Shown: positions 40,582-49,804 of the stretch, piece after piece
How the letters are laid out: every line of letters starts with the position of its first letter
Numbering within the stretch: position 1 is the first letter of the stretch
NCBI GenBank assembly: GCA_021202925.1
Contig: JAJQCD010000013.1
Location: forward strand, 1 to 64,000
Reading direction: 5' to 3'
Length of the DNA stretch: 64,000 nt
Origin: Clostridiales bacterium
GTDB taxonomy: Bacteria; Bacillota; Clostridia; Lachnospirales; Lachnospiraceae
Program-made: the position numbers and the translations under genes
The notes under the pieces: generated by a model
The model's database searches: none
Seen by the model: the letters and a program-made list of their open reading frames with translations, nothing else
Told to the model about the DNA's origin: nothing

Positions 40582-41196
40582 ATGGAGTATTTTGACAGAT
40601 GCGGGCAGTCTGGCGGAAGGAAACGGACGGGCGCCTGGGTGACCGGCGCGCTGATCGGGATCAATGTGGTGGTGCTGTTCGCGTTTGGATTCCTGGGTTC
40701 CAGTGAAGATGCGGGATTTATGCTGGCGCATGGGGCGATGTATGGACCGCTGGTGATGGAGGAACATGAGTATTACCGGCTGTTTACGGCGATGTTTCTG
40801 CATTTTGGAATCGAACATCTGGTCAACAATATGCTGGTGCTGTTCGTGCTGGGAGACAACCTGGAGCGGGCGCTGGGACATGCAAAGTACCTGGTTCTCT
40901 ACCTGCTGTGCGGCGCTGGTGCCAATGTGGTTTCGATGCTGGTGAATTTCTATGACGCATCGCTGGCGGTCAGTGCGGGAGCGTCGGGGGCAGTGTTCGG
41001 CGTGGCGGGTGGATTGCTGTATGTCGTTGTCAGGAACCGCGGTCGGCTGGAAGACCTGAGTACACGCCAGATTGTGGTTATGATTGCCTTCTCGCTGTAT
41101 CTGGGGTTTGTCGGCTCCGGTGTGGACAATGTGGCACATGTGGCCGGGCTGGTCATTGGCATCGTTCTGGCAGCGGTTTTGTACCGAAAATCATGA
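40582..41196 (+). CDS. Rhomboid-family intramembrane serine protease
   Basis: A 204-residue, six-helix membrane protease. The catalytic serine is in SAGASGAVFG and the partner histidine in NVAHVAGLVIG; the L1-loop and HFGIEHLVNNML motif of the family is also visible (His-x4-Asn-x2). It cleaves single-pass membrane proteins inside the bilayer. It is followed directly by a HIT-protein gene whose region overlaps the stop. The 83-residue single-helix protein encoded just upstream is a possible client. Confidence 0.9.
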   Translation: MEYFDRCGQSGGRKRTGAWVTGALIGINVVVLFAFGFLGSSEDAGFMLAHGAMYGPLVMEEHEYYRLFTAMFLHFGIEHLVNNMLVLFVLGDNLERALGHAKYLVLYLLCGAGANVVSMLVNFYDASLAVSAGASGAVFGVAGGLLYVVVRNRGRLEDLSTRQIVVMIAFSLYLGFVGSGVDNVAHVAGLVIGIVLAAVLYRKS

Positions 41197-41219
41197 GGTT
41201 GATGAAAGAGAGGAATAGG

Positions 41220-41636
41220 ATGAGAGAAGAGAACTGCATTTTCTGTAAGATTGCAAATGGAGAGATTCCGTCGGCGACCGTGTATGAGGATGACGGTTTC
41301 CGGGTGATCTTGGACATGGGACCGGCTTCGAAGGGACATGCACTGATTCTGCCGAAGTCACATTTTAAGGATATCTGCGCGGCGGATGCGCAGACAGCAG
41401 CAGGATTGTTGCCGCTGGCGGCGAAGATTGGCAGTGCAATGAAGGCCGGGCTTGGTGCGAGCGGGTTCAATGTTGTGCAGAATAATGGAACCAGCGCCGG
41501 ACAGACTGTATTCCATCTTCATGTGCATGTGATTCCGCGGTATGACGGTGGCCCGAAGATCGTAGCCTGGGAACCGGGCAAGGCAGAGCCGGACGAGCTG
41601 GCCAGGACGGCGGCAAAGATCAGCGCGGTGCTGTGA
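41220..41636 (+). CDS. HIT-family nucleotide hydrolase
   Basis: A 138-residue HIT protein. CIFCKIANGEIPS carries the zinc-linked cysteines and HLHVHVIPR the histidine triad whose middle histidine attacks a nucleotide phosphoramidate or dinucleotide. It matches the Hint/Hit subgroup in length and layout. I chose the ATG at 41220 because GAGAGGA lies five bases upstream; ATGs at 41193 and 41202 are alternatives that would overlap or abut the rhomboid gene. The role is probably general nucleotide housekeeping. Confidence 0.9.
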   Translation: MREENCIFCKIANGEIPSATVYEDDGFRVILDMGPASKGHALILPKSHFKDICAADAQTAAGLLPLAAKIGSAMKAGLGASGFNVVQNNGTSAGQTVFHLHVHVIPRYDGGPKIVAWEPGKAEPDELARTAAKISAVL

Positions 41637-41664
41637 CAGTTGGAAAATGTGGAAAGAGACAGGA

Positions 41665-41700
41665 GCGGGGCAGGAAGAGAATTCTTCCTGCCCCGCTTGC
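41665..41700. terminator. Bidirectional terminator between HIT and murG
   Basis: GCGGGGCAGGAA pairs perfectly with TTCCTGCCCCGC around an eight-base loop between convergent genes. Confidence 0.75.
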
Positions 41701-41712
41701 CAACTAACGGGA

Positions 41713-42783
41713 TTATTTTCTTTCCGCGTAAGATTCGATCAGCCCCATGATGATGCCGATGGCGTCGGTCAGGTTGCTTTGTTCCATAGCCGAAATGAAT
41801 TCCCGGCGTCGCGCCAGCGTGCTGTGAATGGCTTCGAGCAACGTTTCGTCGTTCATATTTTCTTCTTCGAGAACAGTAGAGAATCCCTGCTTCTCGAAGG
41901 AACGGGCGTTTAAAATCTGGTCGCCGCGGCTGGCGGCTGCGGACAGAGGGATCAGGATATTCGGCTTGCGCAAAGCCAGAATCTCACAGATCGAGTTCGC
42001 ACCGGCGCGGGAAATGATCAGATTGGCAGCGGCGAACAGATGACGCAGAGGAGCATCCACATATTCATACTGAACATATCCGGGCCGGCCAATCAGATCC
42101 TCGTCCAGATGTCCCTTGCCGCAGATATGTATCACCTGATACTGTTCCAGCAACCTGGGAAGCAGATTGCGAATTGCGGTATTGATGTGGATGGCCCCCA
42201 GGCTGCCGCCGATAACCAGGATGATGGGTTTCGCACCCGACAGATGCGTAAACTGCAGACCGGTCAGGCGGTCGCCTTCCAGCAATTCCCGGCGGATCGG
42301 TGAGCCGGTCAGAACGGCCTTGTCTTCCGGCAGATACGGAACGGTCTCCGGAAAGTTGCAGCAGACTTTTGCCGCAGACGGGATGCAGATCTTATTGGCA
42401 AGCCCGGGCGTCATGTCGGATTCATGGATAATCGTCGGGATGTGAAAATGCTTCGCTGCCAGCACAACAGGTACCGCGACAAAGCCGCCCTTGGAAAAGA
42501 CCACATCCGGGTGATATTTCTTCAGCAGACTGCGCGCCTCGGCATAACCCTTTACGACCCGGAACGGGTCGGAAAAATTCTTCCAGTCGAAATAGCGACG
42601 GAGCTTGCCGGAAGAGATTCCGTCATAGGGGATGCCGACAGCCTCGATCAGCTTCTTCTCAATGCCGCTGTACGAGCCGATGTAGTGAATCTCATAGCCG
42701 CGCTCCTGCAAAGATGGCAGAAGCGCCAGATTTGGGGTAACATGACCGGCGGTGCCGCCGCCGGTCAGAACGATTTTCTTCAT
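41713..42783 (-). CDS. murG: UDP-GlcNAc--undecaprenyl-PP-MurNAc-pentapeptide GlcNAc transferase
   Basis: Adds N-acetylglucosamine to lipid I to make lipid II on the inner membrane face, an essential step of peptidoglycan synthesis. The 356-residue GT28 enzyme has the N-terminal GGGTAGHVTPNLAL loop, GGFVAVPVVLAA, a second glycine loop GGSLGAIHIN and the UDP-binding region SRAGANSICEILAL with the conserved Glu. The start at 42783 has GGAGG upstream; longer reading frames upstream are not conserved. The gene is on its own here, away from the division cluster where it often lies. Confidence 0.94.
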   Translation of the reverse strand: MKKIVLTGGGTAGHVTPNLALLPSLQERGYEIHYIGSYSGIEKKLIEAVGIPYDGISSGKLRRYFDWKNFSDPFRVVKGYAEARSLLKKYHPDVVFSKGGFVAVPVVLAAKHFHIPTIIHESDMTPGLANKICIPSAAKVCCNFPETVPYLPEDKAVLTGSPIRRELLEGDRLTGLQFTHLSGAKPIILVIGGSLGAIHINTAIRNLLPRLLEQYQVIHICGKGHLDEDLIGRPGYVQYEYVDAPLRHLFAAANLIISRAGANSICEILALRKPNILIPLSAAASRGDQILNARSFEKQGFSTVLEEENMNDETLLEAIHSTLARRREFISAMEQSNLTDAIGIIMGLIESYAERK

Positions 42784-42811
42784 AAGAGGGAGTCCTCCGA
42801 TCGATACTTTG

Positions 42812-43060
42812 TTATGCCTGGGCTTTGTATTGCTTGAGCGCTCGCGCAAGCTGGTCCGGACATGAGGTGGGGCGTGGGCCGCAGTGGATACCGTCGAGAC
42901 GACGGATCGCTTCGTCGACATCCATGCCTTCGATCAGGCGGGCAACGCCCTGCGTATTGCCGCTGCAGCCACCGATGAAGCGGACGTCCGTGACCTTATT
43001 GTCTTTTACATCAAACTGAATCTCACTGGAGCAGGTGCCCCGTGTTCTGTATGTCATCAT
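42812..43060 (-). CDS. TSCPD-domain protein (TIGR03905 family)
   Basis: An 82-residue protein with the TSCPD signature: GTCSSEIQFDV at the start, GGCSGNTQGVARLIEGM in the middle and CGPRPTSCPDQLARAL at the end, with four conserved cysteines. The domain also occurs at the end of some ribonucleotide reductases and as a stand-alone protein whose function is not known. AGGAGG nine bases upstream selects 43060; a second ATG follows at once. It is 28 bases upstream of murG on the same strand and probably shares a transcript with it. Confidence 0.85.
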   Translation of the reverse strand: MMTYRTRGTCSSEIQFDVKDNKVTDVRFIGGCSGNTQGVARLIEGMDVDEAIRRLDGIHCGPRPTSCPDQLARALKQYKAQA

Positions 43061-43139
43061 AATCTGGTTCCTCCTGTTTGTATTACGGAATATTATAGAC
43101 AAGGGAAGACGGGATTGTCAAGGGGCTGTCGTTTTGCGA

Positions 43140-43168
43140 TTGTGGATTCGGGCCGGATGTGATAAACT
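43140..43168 (+). promoter_or_regulatory. Promoter of mtnN
   Basis: TTGTGG (43140-43145), 17-base spacer, TAAACT (43163-43168). Confidence 0.55.
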
Positions 43169-43216
43169 GAAATTGGTTTTTGTTTCAGAAGGCAATGGAA
43201 AGAGAGGGAACATACC

Positions 43217-43912
43217 ATGTTGGGAATTATAGGCGCAATGGCGCAGGAAGTGGAGCAGCTGAAGCAGGAGATGGCGTCGCCGGAGATCGTGACGGTGGCG
43301 GGGATGGATTTTTATAAGGGAAGGATTGGCGGCCGGGAGGCGGTTGTGGTTCGTTCCGGCATCGGCAAGGTGAACGCCGGGGTCTGTGCGCAGGTTCTGG
43401 TGGATCGTTTTGGAGTCAGTGGAATTGTGAATACGGGAATCGCCGGTTCGCTCTGTGCTCAGATCAATATCGGTGACCTGGTGCTTTCGACGGACCTGGT
43501 GCAGCACGATATGAACGCGACGGGATTCGGTTACCCGGTCGGACAGATTCCGCAGATGCCGGTGTTTTCCTTTGAGGCGGATGCACGGCTGCGCGCACTG
43601 GCAAAGGAGTGTTGCGAGAAGGTGAATCCGGGGCTCGGCGTGTTCGAGGGGCGGATTGTCAGCGGAGACCAGTTTATCTCAAGCGGGGAGAAGAAGGACT
43701 GGTTGATACGGGAGTTTTCCGGTATGTGCGCGGAGATGGAAGGGGCGGCTGTCGCACAGGCGGCCTGGCTGAATGGAATTCCCTTCCTGATTGTGCGGGC
43801 GATTTCGGATAAGGCCGATGACAGTGCCAATATGGATTATGAAACGTTTGAGCAGCAGGCGATTCTGCACAGTGTCCGGCTGACGAGAGAACTGATTGCA
43901 AGGTATATTTGA
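43217..43912 (+). CDS. mtnN: 5'-methylthioadenosine/S-adenosylhomocysteine nucleosidase
   Basis: Removes adenine from methylthioadenosine and S-adenosylhomocysteine, clearing products of SAM use. The 231-residue PNP-fold enzyme starts LGIIGAMAQEVEQL, contains GIGKVNAGVCAQ and NTGIAGSL, the nucleoside loop with MEGAAVAQAA (catalytic Glu region) and the general-acid aspartate in RAISDKADDSA. GAGAGGGA precedes the ATG. The glycyl radical activase and other SAM enzymes in the window would feed it, but linkage is not close. Confidence 0.93.
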   Translation: MLGIIGAMAQEVEQLKQEMASPEIVTVAGMDFYKGRIGGREAVVVRSGIGKVNAGVCAQVLVDRFGVSGIVNTGIAGSLCAQINIGDLVLSTDLVQHDMNATGFGYPVGQIPQMPVFSFEADARLRALAKECCEKVNPGLGVFEGRIVSGDQFISSGEKKDWLIREFSGMCAEMEGAAVAQAAWLNGIPFLIVRAISDKADDSANMDYETFEQQAILHSVRLTRELIARYI

Positions 43913-44123
43913 GATTCTCGCGTGAACTTCAGGTGCGTTTTTGGGGAGAATTTGACGAACGATTCCAGGCTCCGTGAACTTTTCAAATGGCTGCGTGTCC
44001 TGTATAATGGTCGTGACAGTCAGGGGCGGCGCCACGCCGGCAGCGAGCCGCCCCGGCTGAATTCCATTGTATACGGAAAGGCGCTGGAACGCCAGTTCCG
44101 TGAAAAGAAAGGGGATCTGTTCT

Positions 44124-45068
44124 ATGTTGCAATTTCTGGAAAGCGGACAGGCACTGTATGTGCTGGCCGGAATCTGCCTGCTGGGGATTCTGACGAGGCT
44201 GATGACCAGGCATCATTACAAAAGACTCCTGAAGGAAAGCGTAGATTTGTCGCTTTCCAGGCACAAAATGTTGAAGGAACTTCTGCAGAAAGCGGAGAGT
44301 ACATATCGGATGAACCAGGGGATGCCCGCAAGCGCCGTCTGGGTGGAGCATCAGCTGAACGAGCTGCGGGTAATGGGGCTGACCCTGCCGGGGTGGAACG
44401 GGCTGAGTCTGAAATGGACCTGGCTGTGCCTTCTGGCAGGAGGAGCCGGTGCATTTCTCGCGTACTGGTACCGGCTGGATTCCTCTTATATTGTGATGTA
44501 TGGCGGCGGGGCGATTCTGTTCGCCATGCTGACCATGTTTTTTGATGGTGGTACAGGAGAGAACCGTCAGGAGGAACTGCTGACCGCGCTTCAGGATCAT
44601 CTGGATAATGTGGTATTTCCGAGGTTGGCACGCGGGATGACAACAGAGGACAGCTACGGAGGAGGCCGCAAGGTGAGCCGTCTGCCGGTTCGGGGTCCGC
44701 GTGGTGTGCGCAGCAGCCGGGATGCGGAGCCGGAAAATCAAGAGGCAATCGCGGAGCCGACGTTTGCGGGGCAGTTCGGCCGGAGAAGCCGGGCAGAACG
44801 GGGAGCCCGTACAGATGCGGAGGCAGAAGCAAAGACGCAGGAGACTGCGGTGGGGTCAGAGACAGCCGCTTCCGCTGGAGGAGACAGCCGGGCACAGCCC
44901 GGGGCGGCAGCCGGGAACCCGGACGTGGACCATCTGAGGCGGAGCCTGGAGCAGATTGCAGCGAGCCGGGAGCATGCCAGGCCTGCCGCCGGAGGCAACT
45001 GGCTGAAGGACCTGGGGCCGGATGAGGTCGAGCTGATCGGGGACATCCTGAGACAGTATCTTGCGTAA
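44124..45068 (+). CDS. Lachnospiraceae membrane protein of unknown function
   Basis: A 314-residue protein I cannot name. One hydrophobic helix lies at about residues 8-26 and two more at about 100-145 (WLCLLAGGAGAFLAYW, then MYGGGAILFAMLTMFF). A helical stretch with many Lys, Leu and Glu lies between. Residues 150-270 are low in complexity (Arg, Ala, Glu, Gly) and probably disordered. The C-terminal 30 residues end with WLKDLGPDEVELIGDILRQYL, which looks like a conserved helical docking motif. GGGGATC supports the ATG at 44124. It stands alone between mtnN and a terminator. Confidence 0.55.
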   Translation: MLQFLESGQALYVLAGICLLGILTRLMTRHHYKRLLKESVDLSLSRHKMLKELLQKAESTYRMNQGMPASAVWVEHQLNELRVMGLTLPGWNGLSLKWTWLCLLAGGAGAFLAYWYRLDSSYIVMYGGGAILFAMLTMFFDGGTGENRQEELLTALQDHLDNVVFPRLARGMTTEDSYGGGRKVSRLPVRGPRGVRSSRDAEPENQEAIAEPTFAGQFGRRSRAERGARTDAEAEAKTQETAVGSETAASAGGDSRAQPGAAAGNPDVDHLRRSLEQIAASREHARPAAGGNWLKDLGPDEVELIGDILRQYLA

Positions 45069-45121
45069 GCAGTCCGGGACGGATGAGCCTTTTTGGCATG
45101 CTGGATTTTTATGAAAAAAAT

Positions 45122-45167
45122 GGGGCACAGCGACTGGAAAGTGGTCGCTGCGCCCTGTTTTTCTACT
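45122..45167. terminator. Terminator
   Basis: GGGC-CAGCGAC pairs with GTCGCTG-GCCC around a nine-base loop, followed by five T. It ends the unknown membrane protein gene and may also serve the pseudogene on the other strand. Confidence 0.75.
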
Positions 45168-46200
45168 CTTCAAGTACCTGAATTTCGAGATAGTCAAAAT
45201 CAATCTCTTCAATGAAACTGTCCGCGGTGAAGCGGGTCTTGTCGTGCCTGCGAAAATCCGAAATACTGGAATCGAGCCAGATGGGAACGCTCAAGTCAAG
45301 ATCATGACAGATCTGCTGAAGTCCCTGCAGCACCATGGCAGTGCGGGACAGGCTGTAATCACCGTTCTCCGCAATAGTGTCCCGGATCAGACGATTGTCC
45401 TTCCATATTTTTCCCCACATACGAAACATTGCGTATTCCTCCGATTCTTCCAATTTTTCTTCCGATTCTTCCGGTTTTTCTTCCGATTCTTTCGGCTTTC
45501 CGTTTGACGGTTCTGCCGATAACAGCAAAGTCAGCGTGACCTGGTTCATAATGGTATCCTCATCAAGCGATGGCTGCTGCCATCCGTTGTCTGCCCATAC
45601 CTTCAATATCTTTGGGAAACCGGAACCGGCATTGTCTCCAAAGCCAATCATCCGGAGCATGGTCTGTATATGCGGATTTCTGACTTTTGAGTTTCCACCA
45701 TTGTAAATCTGTTCCTTTGGCAGTTTCAGATTTCCCGGATTTGTAAAGGTGAAACCTTCATAAAGAAATGGAACAGATTATTTTCCCATGTACCATCGTA
45801 GGTAATACGGTCTGCCCAACGTTGCGTTGCATTTATCCCGGTTTCATCGCGATAGTCCATGAAAATATTATCAAATTCATCACGAATGGCAAGTCCCGTT
45901 CCAAACATCATCAGTCCTGCAACCGTAAGCCCGTCCCGCTTTTCTCTGCGATCCCGGCGATAACCGCCGAGCATTTCCAGAAATTCCCGGTCAGGCAGTT
46001 CTCTCCATACATGGTCCGGATGGCTTGTGTTAAACATAATCCGGTATTTTTTCAGCGAATCCGGGTCAATATCATCCATGTCAGAGACACCGCGAAGAAG
46101 GAAACGCTCTTTGGGATCCGTTTTACTTTTGTCTTCTTCTATGCCAAGTACGATGTTGCCGCCTTTCGAATTCGCAAATGAGCAATACGTTTCATATCTC
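45163..46200 (-). pseudogene. AlbA_2/ATP-binding (RecG-like) protein, truncated and frameshifted
   Basis: Two segments of one gene are visible. The first (46191 down to about 45740) begins inside the AlbA_2 domain (ETYCSFANSKGGNIVLGIEE) and has no start codon: the frame opens at a stop with only non-start codons before it. It ends shortly after NLFHFFMKV. The second begins in another frame with EGFTFTNPGNLKLPKEQIY and RNPHIQTMLRMIGFGDNAGSGFPKI, the HATPase_c_4-type end, followed by a Glu/Ser repeat (KPEESEEK) and a short C-terminal region. About 100 residues between are missing. Such proteins are ATP-binding regulators or defence-linked factors; this copy is dead. Confidence 0.75.
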
Positions 46201-46433
46201 CGACGCGGTCTGTGAGAATTCTGCCTGTGTATATCATATATGTATATAGTTTACTCATTTCTTTTCGGGGAATCAACAATGAATTTCAGGTTTTCTGAAA
46301 AGTCGCATCCGGACCATTCATCTGGAATTGCCCGGATGCAATCCGTGCCGTGTTGAACGGAAGGCTGATTAATGTGTTGGTTATGCGGCAGGTATGGCTT
46401 TTCATATGTCGCCATCGTATCCTTCGATTTCCC

Positions 46434-46462
46434 TTGTGATAATGGGAAATTCGTAGTAAACT
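46434..46462 (+). promoter_or_regulatory. Promoter of the coiled-coil membrane protein gene
   Basis: TTGTGA (46434-46439), 17-base spacer, TAAACT (46457-46462). The gap 46201-46516 contains this promoter and no gene I can support. Confidence 0.6.
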
Positions 46463-46516
46463 AAAGGTATGGATTTTGGAAGAAGTGTATCGTGTTTGCC
46501 AAGGAGGAAAAGACAA

Positions 46517-47605
46517 ATGACGATGGAAGAATGTCTGGCCTTTCTGGAGGAGGCCAGGGAAGCGTTGGACGATCTGTCGGTTGCGGAGGATCGCCTGCGC
46601 CAGCAGGAGCAGGATGAGAAACGGCTGTCGAAGGAGCTGGATGCAGAGAAAAAGACGGTGGCGGAAGTATCCGCCCAGACGGTGAAGAAGCGTAGGGAAG
46701 AGATCAATGCAGGTTATGAGGCGGAGATTAAAAAAGCGCAGGATGAACTGAAGAAGGCGCGCAGCAGCCGGGAGAAAGCGAAGAATAAGGGAATGGAGGA
46801 GCGGATTAAGGAAGAGACCGCAGAGCTCCACTCCCATAACAGCGAATTGCGGACGAATATGAAGACGATATTCCGCCAGAATCATGTGCCGTTTCTTTGC
46901 CGGAACCGTTTGTATTACAGCCTGTATTTTCCGAGATGGCTGAAAGAATATCTGGTGTTACTGCTGTATGTCGCGGTTGCATTTGTCGCGATTCCGTGGG
47001 GAGTCTGGTATCTGCTGGCGCCGGAGCGGCAGACGCTGTATCTGGTCATCATCTACCTGCTGGACGTCGTCATTTTCGGCAGTATTTATATGGCGGTTGG
47101 AAACCACACGAAGCTGCATTATATGGAGCCGTTGAAGCAGGGGCGGCAGCACCTGGATGAGATTCACGCGAACAACCGCAAGATTCGGGTGATTACCTCG
47201 ACGATTCGCAAGGATCGGAACGAATCGTTTTATGATCTGGAGAAATATGATGATGAGATTGCCCGGATTTCGCAGGAGCTTGCCGATGTGTCGGCACAGA
47301 AGAAGGATGCGCTGAATACGTTTGAGACGGTGACGAAGAATATTCTCCAGGATGAGATCGAGATGAACCATAAGGAGAAGATAGACGGCCTGCAGACGGA
47401 GCTTGCCGATGTGCGGGAACAGCTGAAGAACACGGCAACAGAGGTGAAGCAGAAGAAACTTTCGGTTCAGGATCAGTATGGGACACATCTGGGAAAGGAG
47501 TTCCTGGATCCGTTAAAGATCGCGGAACTGGAGACGATCATCCGTGAGGGACGTGCACTGAATATCAGTGAGGCGATTGACGTCTATGGAAGAAAGGAAG
47601 GCTGA
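46517..47605 (+). CDS. Coiled-coil membrane protein of unknown function
   Basis: A 362-residue protein with long charged coiled coils before (about residues 1-125) and after (about 215-340) a hydrophobic hairpin of two helices (about 145-200: YLVLLLYVAVAFVAIPWGVWYLL and VIIYLLDVVIFGSIYMAV). The arrangement places both coiled coils on the same side of the membrane, most likely the cytosol. AAGGAGG upstream fixes the ATG at 46517. I know no named family; similar proteins occur near cell-envelope genes of Lachnospiraceae. A scaffold role is possible, but not shown. Confidence 0.65.
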   Translation: MTMEECLAFLEEAREALDDLSVAEDRLRQQEQDEKRLSKELDAEKKTVAEVSAQTVKKRREEINAGYEAEIKKAQDELKKARSSREKAKNKGMEERIKEETAELHSHNSELRTNMKTIFRQNHVPFLCRNRLYYSLYFPRWLKEYLVLLLYVAVAFVAIPWGVWYLLAPERQTLYLVIIYLLDVVIFGSIYMAVGNHTKLHYMEPLKQGRQHLDEIHANNRKIRVITSTIRKDRNESFYDLEKYDDEIARISQELADVSAQKKDALNTFETVTKNILQDEIEMNHKEKIDGLQTELADVREQLKNTATEVKQKKLSVQDQYGTHLGKEFLDPLKIAELETIIREGRALNISEAIDVYGRKEG

Positions 47606-47716
47606 AAAGAAGGCTGATGAACGGGATACAGAGAATGTGCGGCGGCATGTTCTCTGTATATTTTTTTGTCCTGGTGCTTATACTAGCAGTAAACTGGAAA
47701 TACAGGCGGGGCGAAA

Positions 47717-48361
47717 ATGAAGACAGGGATCAGGCGTGTACGCCGGACAGGCAGGGAAATCTATTATTTTAACTCGGAACGGGCGGAAGAGACATCGGTC
47801 TGTGCCGGGCTTCTGAGGGATATGATCGTGGAGATCATGGAAACGGAGAGCCGGGATGGCGTTGTTTTCTTATGTATCGGAACGGATCGGTCGACGGGGG
47901 ACAGCCTGGGTCCCCTGATTGGCTACAAACTCAGCGAATATCCGCTGGAACGGGCGGATGTCGTGGGAACGCTGGATCATCCGGTGCACGCCATGAACCT
48001 GGAAGTGTGCATGGAAATGATTCGTGCGGTATATCCCCGTTCTGTGATCGTGGCGGTGGATGCGTCTGTGGGGTGCCGGGAGCATGTGGGATGCGTGACG
48101 CTGGGACGCGGAAAGCTGCGTCCGGGGCTGGGAGTCAGCAAGGAATTGCAGGCAGTCGGGGATATTTTTATGACAGGAATCGTGGGAGGATACGGGAATT
48201 ATGATCCGCTGATGCTGCAGAGCGTGCGCTTATCGGTTGTCATGCGGATGGCAGATTACATCTGCGATTCGGTCTGCCTGGCTGTGGGAGAACTTCGCCG
48301 TTTCGAAAATCCGGGAGAACATCGTCTTCTGTCGGAGGCGGTCGGTTTCCGCGAGAGATAG
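47717..48361 (+). CDS. yyaC: Spore protein YyaC (Gpr-fold, HybD-like)
   Basis: A 214-residue member of the YyaC/spore-protease-like family. It contains FLCIGTDRSTGDSLGPLIGYKL, TLDHPVHAMNLE and VIVAVDASVG, which make up the HybD/Gpr-like fold with the two conserved acidic residues. Homologues in Bacillus and Clostridia belong to the sporulation gene set, so its presence argues that the host forms spores. The function is uncertain: it may be a peptidase of spore proteins. No operon partner is clear; the downstream gene has its own leader. Confidence 0.87.
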   Translation: MKTGIRRVRRTGREIYYFNSERAEETSVCAGLLRDMIVEIMETESRDGVVFLCIGTDRSTGDSLGPLIGYKLSEYPLERADVVGTLDHPVHAMNLEVCMEMIRAVYPRSVIVAVDASVGCREHVGCVTLGRGKLRPGLGVSKELQAVGDIFMTGIVGGYGNYDPLMLQSVRLSVVMRMADYICDSVCLAVGELRRFENPGEHRLLSEAVGFRER

Positions 48362-48452
48362 AGGTGGTTTTGTCGATGCTTTTTTTAACCGGCACTTCCT
48401 GGTTTGACAAATTATTCGGACAGGTTGTGGTATGCTTGTTCAGATGATGGCG

Positions 48453-48488
48453 CACCGGTTACGTGTGTTTCGCACACGAAACCGGCGT
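48453..48488 (+). other. Strong hairpin in the leader of the LysM gene
   Basis: CACCGGTT-CGTGTG pairs with CACACG-AACCGG-GTG around TTTCG, 40 bases before the start codon and without a T run. It could stabilise the message or be a regulator site; TTGACA at 48401-48406 upstream is a possible -35 box. Confidence 0.5.
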
Positions 48489-48527
48489 GTCGTCTGGAAC
48501 AGGAAAATGCTGCAGCGGGGTGAGAAG

Positions 48528-49730
48528 ATGGGCGAATGTTACAATCCCTATCCGAGACTGCCGAAGAATATCCGGCAGATCGGGGAGCGGGATCAGGTGT
48601 TAAAGCTTTACATGGAGGATTATGTCAATACATATCTGAAGAGACTGTATCCGGCAGGCGGTCGGGGCCTGCGGGTGGGACTTCTGTTAGGCGGAAGTCA
48701 TGTGGAGGACGGAATTCCCTGGTTGTTTGTGGACGGAGCGCTGGAAATGGAACAGGTGTCCGTGACGGGAGAACAGGCGGAATTGTCGGAAGAGGGCTGG
48801 AAAACAGCATATCAGACGATGGAACAGATGTTTCCGAAACGGGAAGTGCTCGGATGGTTCCTGTGCGGACCGCCCGGGTGTATGCTCAGCCCGCTGAATT
48901 ATCAGAAACAGCATGGGAAATATTTCCCGGGGAAGAATCAGCTGATGTATTTAAACGGCGGACTGGAAGGGGAAGAAGCGGTCTATACCGCAGGGGAAGG
49001 CGGGTTTTATAAACTGCGGGGATACTGCATTTATTACGAGCGGAATCAGATGATGCAGGATTACATGGTCTCGCGTCCGGAGGCCAGACGGGTGGAGAGT
49101 GGTGTCCGGGATGGCGTGATTCGTGATTTCCGGCAGAAGATGGAAGAGAACCAGGCAGAAGCGGGAAGACGCCGGTCGGCGGTGGGATCGCTGGGGACGG
49201 CATGCGCGGCGCTGTCGGTGCTGGTTCTTGCCGGGGGCGTGGTCATGTTCAACAATTACCAGAAGATGCGTGCGATGGAGTCGGTTATCGCTTCTGTTCT
49301 GCCGGAGAATGCGGCAGCGGGCTGGGCGGATTTTATCGGGGGAAGCAGGAATGAAGAGGAAGAGGTCGCGATTGAGTATGTGCCGGGGGAAGTGTATCCG
49401 ACCGAGGAAGAGAGCGTGAGCGAGGGGGGTTCCGAACCAGAACCTGGAACGGAAAACGTATCGTTGACCATTTCGCAGGAGGCCGGGTCTGATGAGAGCG
49501 GTATGGAGACGGAAGCGGCTTCGAGTGAGGAAGCAACGGCAGCCGCAGAGCCGGTCCGTATCCCGTCGGATGCCGTCCTGTATACAGTACAGACGGGTGA
49601 GACGGTATATGGGATATGTCTGGAACAATATGGCGGCACGTCAAATATGGACGCAATCTGTGTGTGGAATGATCTTGGGGACGGCAGCCACATCGTGGCG
49701 GGGCAGAAACTTTACATCCCGGCAAACTAA
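48528..49730 (+). CDS. Membrane-anchored LysM-domain protein
   Basis: A 400-residue protein. Residues 1-190 form a soluble N-terminal domain (DYVNTYLKRLYPAGGRGLRVGLLLGGSH, GWFLCGPPGCMLS) of unknown type, on the cytosolic side. A single membrane helix lies at about 225-245 (LGTACAALSVLVLAGGVVMF). An acidic Ser/Glu-rich stretch of about 90 residues follows, and the last 45 residues are a LysM module (YTVQTGETVYGICLEQYGG, VAGQKLYIP) that binds peptidoglycan. It thus connects the cytosol to the wall. GGGGTGAG selects the ATG at 48528. It precedes the DUF5711 gene by 74 bases on the same strand. Confidence 0.78.
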   Translation: MGECYNPYPRLPKNIRQIGERDQVLKLYMEDYVNTYLKRLYPAGGRGLRVGLLLGGSHVEDGIPWLFVDGALEMEQVSVTGEQAELSEEGWKTAYQTMEQMFPKREVLGWFLCGPPGCMLSPLNYQKQHGKYFPGKNQLMYLNGGLEGEEAVYTAGEGGFYKLRGYCIYYERNQMMQDYMVSRPEARRVESGVRDGVIRDFRQKMEENQAEAGRRRSAVGSLGTACAALSVLVLAGGVVMFNNYQKMRAMESVIASVLPENAAAGWADFIGGSRNEEEEVAIEYVPGEVYPTEEESVSEGGSEPEPGTENVSLTISQEAGSDESGMETEAASSEEATAAAEPVRIPSDAVLYTVQTGETVYGICLEQYGGTSNMDAICVWNDLGDGSHIVAGQKLYIPAN

Positions 49731-49804
49731 CGGCTTGTCAATTTGTGGTAAGATGATGTATACTTACCTCAAGTATGTCCGAGTTGGATACAGGAGAGAA
49801 AAGC

